NCBI GenBank assembly: GCA_051873875.1
Contig: JBJEFI010000045.1
Span: 1-14,735 of the forward strand
Direction of reading: 5' to 3'
DNA: 14,735 bases
Source: JBJEFI01 sp051873875
GTDB lineage: Bacteria; Bacillota; Bacilli; Bacillales; Bacillaceae_G
Shown here: positions 13,370 to 14,735 of the stretch, piece by piece
Numbering within the stretch: position 1 is the stretch's first letter
Layout of the letters: every line of letters starts with the position of its first letter
Notes under the pieces: model-generated
What the model saw: only the letters and a program-made list of their open reading frames with translations
Told to the model about the DNA's origin: nothing
Databases searched by the model: none
Made by a program: the position numbers and the translations under genes

Positions 13370-13870
13370 CTTGCCTATCTTTGCTGCTGCTTTTGTAACT
13401 TCCCTTATCGCTTTCACATTGCTATCTTTAAAGCAATCGATGCTTTTTCTCTCGGGTAACTGCTTTTCACCTTTACAGTTTCAACCCCATTTTTTATAAG
13501 TAGATGTGAAAAAGACTTAGGTCGTGACAATAGCAGTTTCAGTAGCAGCAATAACACTTTAAATTCGTAGTTAATGCGGTTGGCTGTACTTGTTTAAAAC
13601 AAGCAGCGTTCGTAAAATCCTACAATAATCATTAAGGATACTTTTGCTACTAGTGTTGTCCTGTGAAAGAATTAACTTTACAGCAACAATGATATTTCCG
13701 ATAACTGGTGTAACGGCATTAACCTGTCCAACTAATCATTGGATAAAGAAAAGGAAAAGGAAATTGCTTCTTCTTGCAATCGATACAAATCTTACCACTA
13801 ACAATTAACGGCTTCATTAAAAACTGGTAATGCTATATAAGAATTTGTTGAAACGGGTGGAACTTTTTTC
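13370..13870 (-). pseudogene. Probable decayed minus-strand gene, frame broken several times; product not recognised
   Basis: There is no intact ORF, but several protein-like stretches follow one another on the minus strand in shifting frames. In order they are: a segment with VPPVSTNSYIALPVFNEAV (about 13805-13865); a segment with CIDCKKKQFPFPFLYPMISW (about 13735-13795); one with VNAVTPVIGNIIVAVKLIL (about 13660-13722); one with SFSHLLIKNGVETVKVKSSY (about 13445-13525); and KAIREVTKAAAKIGK (about 13370-13420). The composition (Val/Thr/Ile strands, a CxxC) suggests a beta-rich surface or spore-type protein, but this is only an impression. The orphan terminator at 13300-13340 lies just downstream. 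The plus strand is full of stops in all frames. It could also be ordinary non-coding DNA. Confidence 0.35.
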
Positions 13871-14037
13871 TTTATCCTTTTATTGATTTTGGATACTTTT
13901 AGCTGCTACCTTCTACTGTTAGTATATAACTTATTGTAGTTATTGTCAAAAAATTCAGTCTCTAATTTTGGGTAATAATTTGAATGTTTTTTTACTAATG
14001 TTTTGCATGAAAAAAGACTAATTGAACCTTATTATTC
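13871..14037. other. AT-rich spacer, no feature seen
   Basis: Between the decayed minus-strand stretch and the small ORF at 14038 I see no hairpin, promoter or coding frame that I can support. Confidence 0.5.
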
Positions 14038-14295
14038 ATGGGTAGAAAATTATTCGGTATTTTATTTTTTAGCAGGGGTACTTTTTTCATATTAATAGCA
14101 TTTTTCGCGAAATTTGATAAAGAGAAATGGCTAGTTATGGTGATATGTCTTTATGTATTGATGTTTAGTTTAGGTTTTATAATTAATTTTTATATTGCAC
14201 TAATAAAACTGAATGTTCCTAGTTATGTCATGTTATTTAACAGATTTTTATTACGAGAATTTAGTAATTTAGTTGCTGACACTTTCAAAGAGTAA
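14038..14295 (+). CDS. Small hydrophobic membrane ORF, unrecognised, possibly a remnant
   Basis: This 85-residue ORF encodes two long hydrophobic stretches (about 5-25 and 32-56) joined by a charged turn KFDKEKW, followed by a polar tail with LLREFSNLVADTFKE. I do not recognise a family. The ATG at 14038 has no ribosome binding site, and a stop codon lies four codons upstream in frame (TGA 14023-14025), so there is no better start. This makes it either a spurious ORF or the 3' remnant of a longer membrane-protein gene. It lies between a decayed region and a terminator. Confidence 0.35.
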   Translation: MGRKLFGILFFSRGTFFILIAFFAKFDKEKWLVMVICLYVLMFSLGFIINFYIALIKLNVPSYVMLFNRFLLREFSNLVADTFKE

Positions 14296-14607
14296 ATCCA
14301 ATGTTTTCAAAGCAACATCAATTAACATTTTCTGTAGATTGCTAATGGCAAACTGTTTTTCAATAAAGGTTGTGAAAAGATACACTTAAACTAAACCAGC
14401 TAATAGTATGTCAACCATTTCACTCAATCATATAATTTAGATACATCGTTGTTTTTCTTATTGATCATACATAGGCATTAATACAAGAAGGATTAATGTC
14501 TTTTTCTGTTGAATTCCTTATAGTAGAAACGGTCAGGTTAGTAATAAATACCGAACGCTTATTGCATTGTAAGTTTGACCAATAAAGATTAATGGAGAGG
14601 GTTAATT
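14296..14607. other. Intergenic region before the last partial gene
   Basis: These 312 bp hold one terminator hairpin (14474-14505) and, at the end, the ribosome binding site GGAGAGGG (14594-14601). I see no other ORF and no convincing promoter. Confidence 0.6.
14474..14505 (+). terminator. Terminator hairpin downstream of the small ORF
   Basis: GGCATTAAT (14474-14482) pairs with ATTAATGTC (14492-14500), with one G-U pair and a 9-nt loop, then TTTTT (14501-14505). It lies about 180 bp after the small ORF. Confidence 0.6.
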
Positions 14608-14735
14608 TTGAGACTGTTGACGATTCTTATTATTTTATTTTTAGTGGTATTTTTAGTAGAAAAAATAACAGAAAAATTTCTGGGTATAAAGAGAAAAGAT
14701 ATTTCCAAAACCCCCGGTAAAAGCATTGACCGATG
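14608..14735 (+). CDS. Membrane-anchored protein, N-terminal fragment (3' end outside window; possibly DUF4181)
   Basis: Only the first 42 codons are visible. They encode a hydrophobic N-terminal segment (about residues 2-18, RLLTILIILFLVVFLVE) and then a basic stretch KFLGIKRKDISKTPGKSIDR. The TTG start at 14608 is supported by GGAGAGGG at 14594-14601. The pattern of a short membrane segment followed by 'kkdIS.TPGK..DR' resembles the start of Bacillus DUF4181 membrane proteins of unknown function, as far as I remember the family; the fragment is too short to be sure. Confidence 0.5.
   Translation, partial: MRLLTILIILFLVVFLVEKITEKFLGIKRKDISKTPGKSIDR

Overview
This 14.7 kb window is low-GC Firmicute DNA, most likely from a Bacillus of the Bacillus cereus group or a close relative. 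The basis is AT-rich codon use, strong AAGGAG-type ribosome binding sites with ATG, GTG and TTG starts, tight terminator hairpins, and typical Bacillus families (DUF2238, DUF402, YvcT-like dehydrogenase, YbaK). The species call is an inference from gene content; no rRNA or marker gene is present.

Left part (1-5931): the 3' end of a nitroreductase gene closed by a terminator; a DUF2238 membrane protein gene; a convergent D-2-hydroxyacid dehydrogenase gene sharing a bidirectional terminator with it; a divergent DUF402 gene; then ybaK (Cys-tRNA(Pro) deacylase), which overlaps by 8 bp a large gene for an iron-sulfur XPD/DinG-type helicase with an N-terminal Cas4/RecB-like nuclease domain.

Centre (5938-11390): the most interesting section, an apparent cell-envelope signalling and transport module. 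In order it has a secreted four-repeat protein with a Gly/His-rich tail, an internal terminator, an OmpR-family response regulator, an overlapping histidine kinase, a 360 bp intergenic stretch with a large structured (bcr-like) repeat, a microsatellite and a terminator, and then a MacB/FtsX-type permease with Met/Gly-rich extracytoplasmic insertions and its ABC ATPase. The promoter in front of the secreted protein and the promoter in front of the permease carry the same two 8-bp direct repeats, 11 bp apart, at exactly the same distance from the -10 box. This suggests that the local response regulator drives both units and that the whole set is one regulon.

Right part (11391-14735): an AraC-type regulator with a GyrI-like ligand-binding domain; a convergent flavodoxin-fold NAD(P)H oxidoreductase sharing a bidirectional terminator with it; about 860 bp without an intact gene that looks like a decayed minus-strand gene with its terminator still in place; a small orphan membrane ORF; and the start of a membrane-anchored protein cut by the window end.
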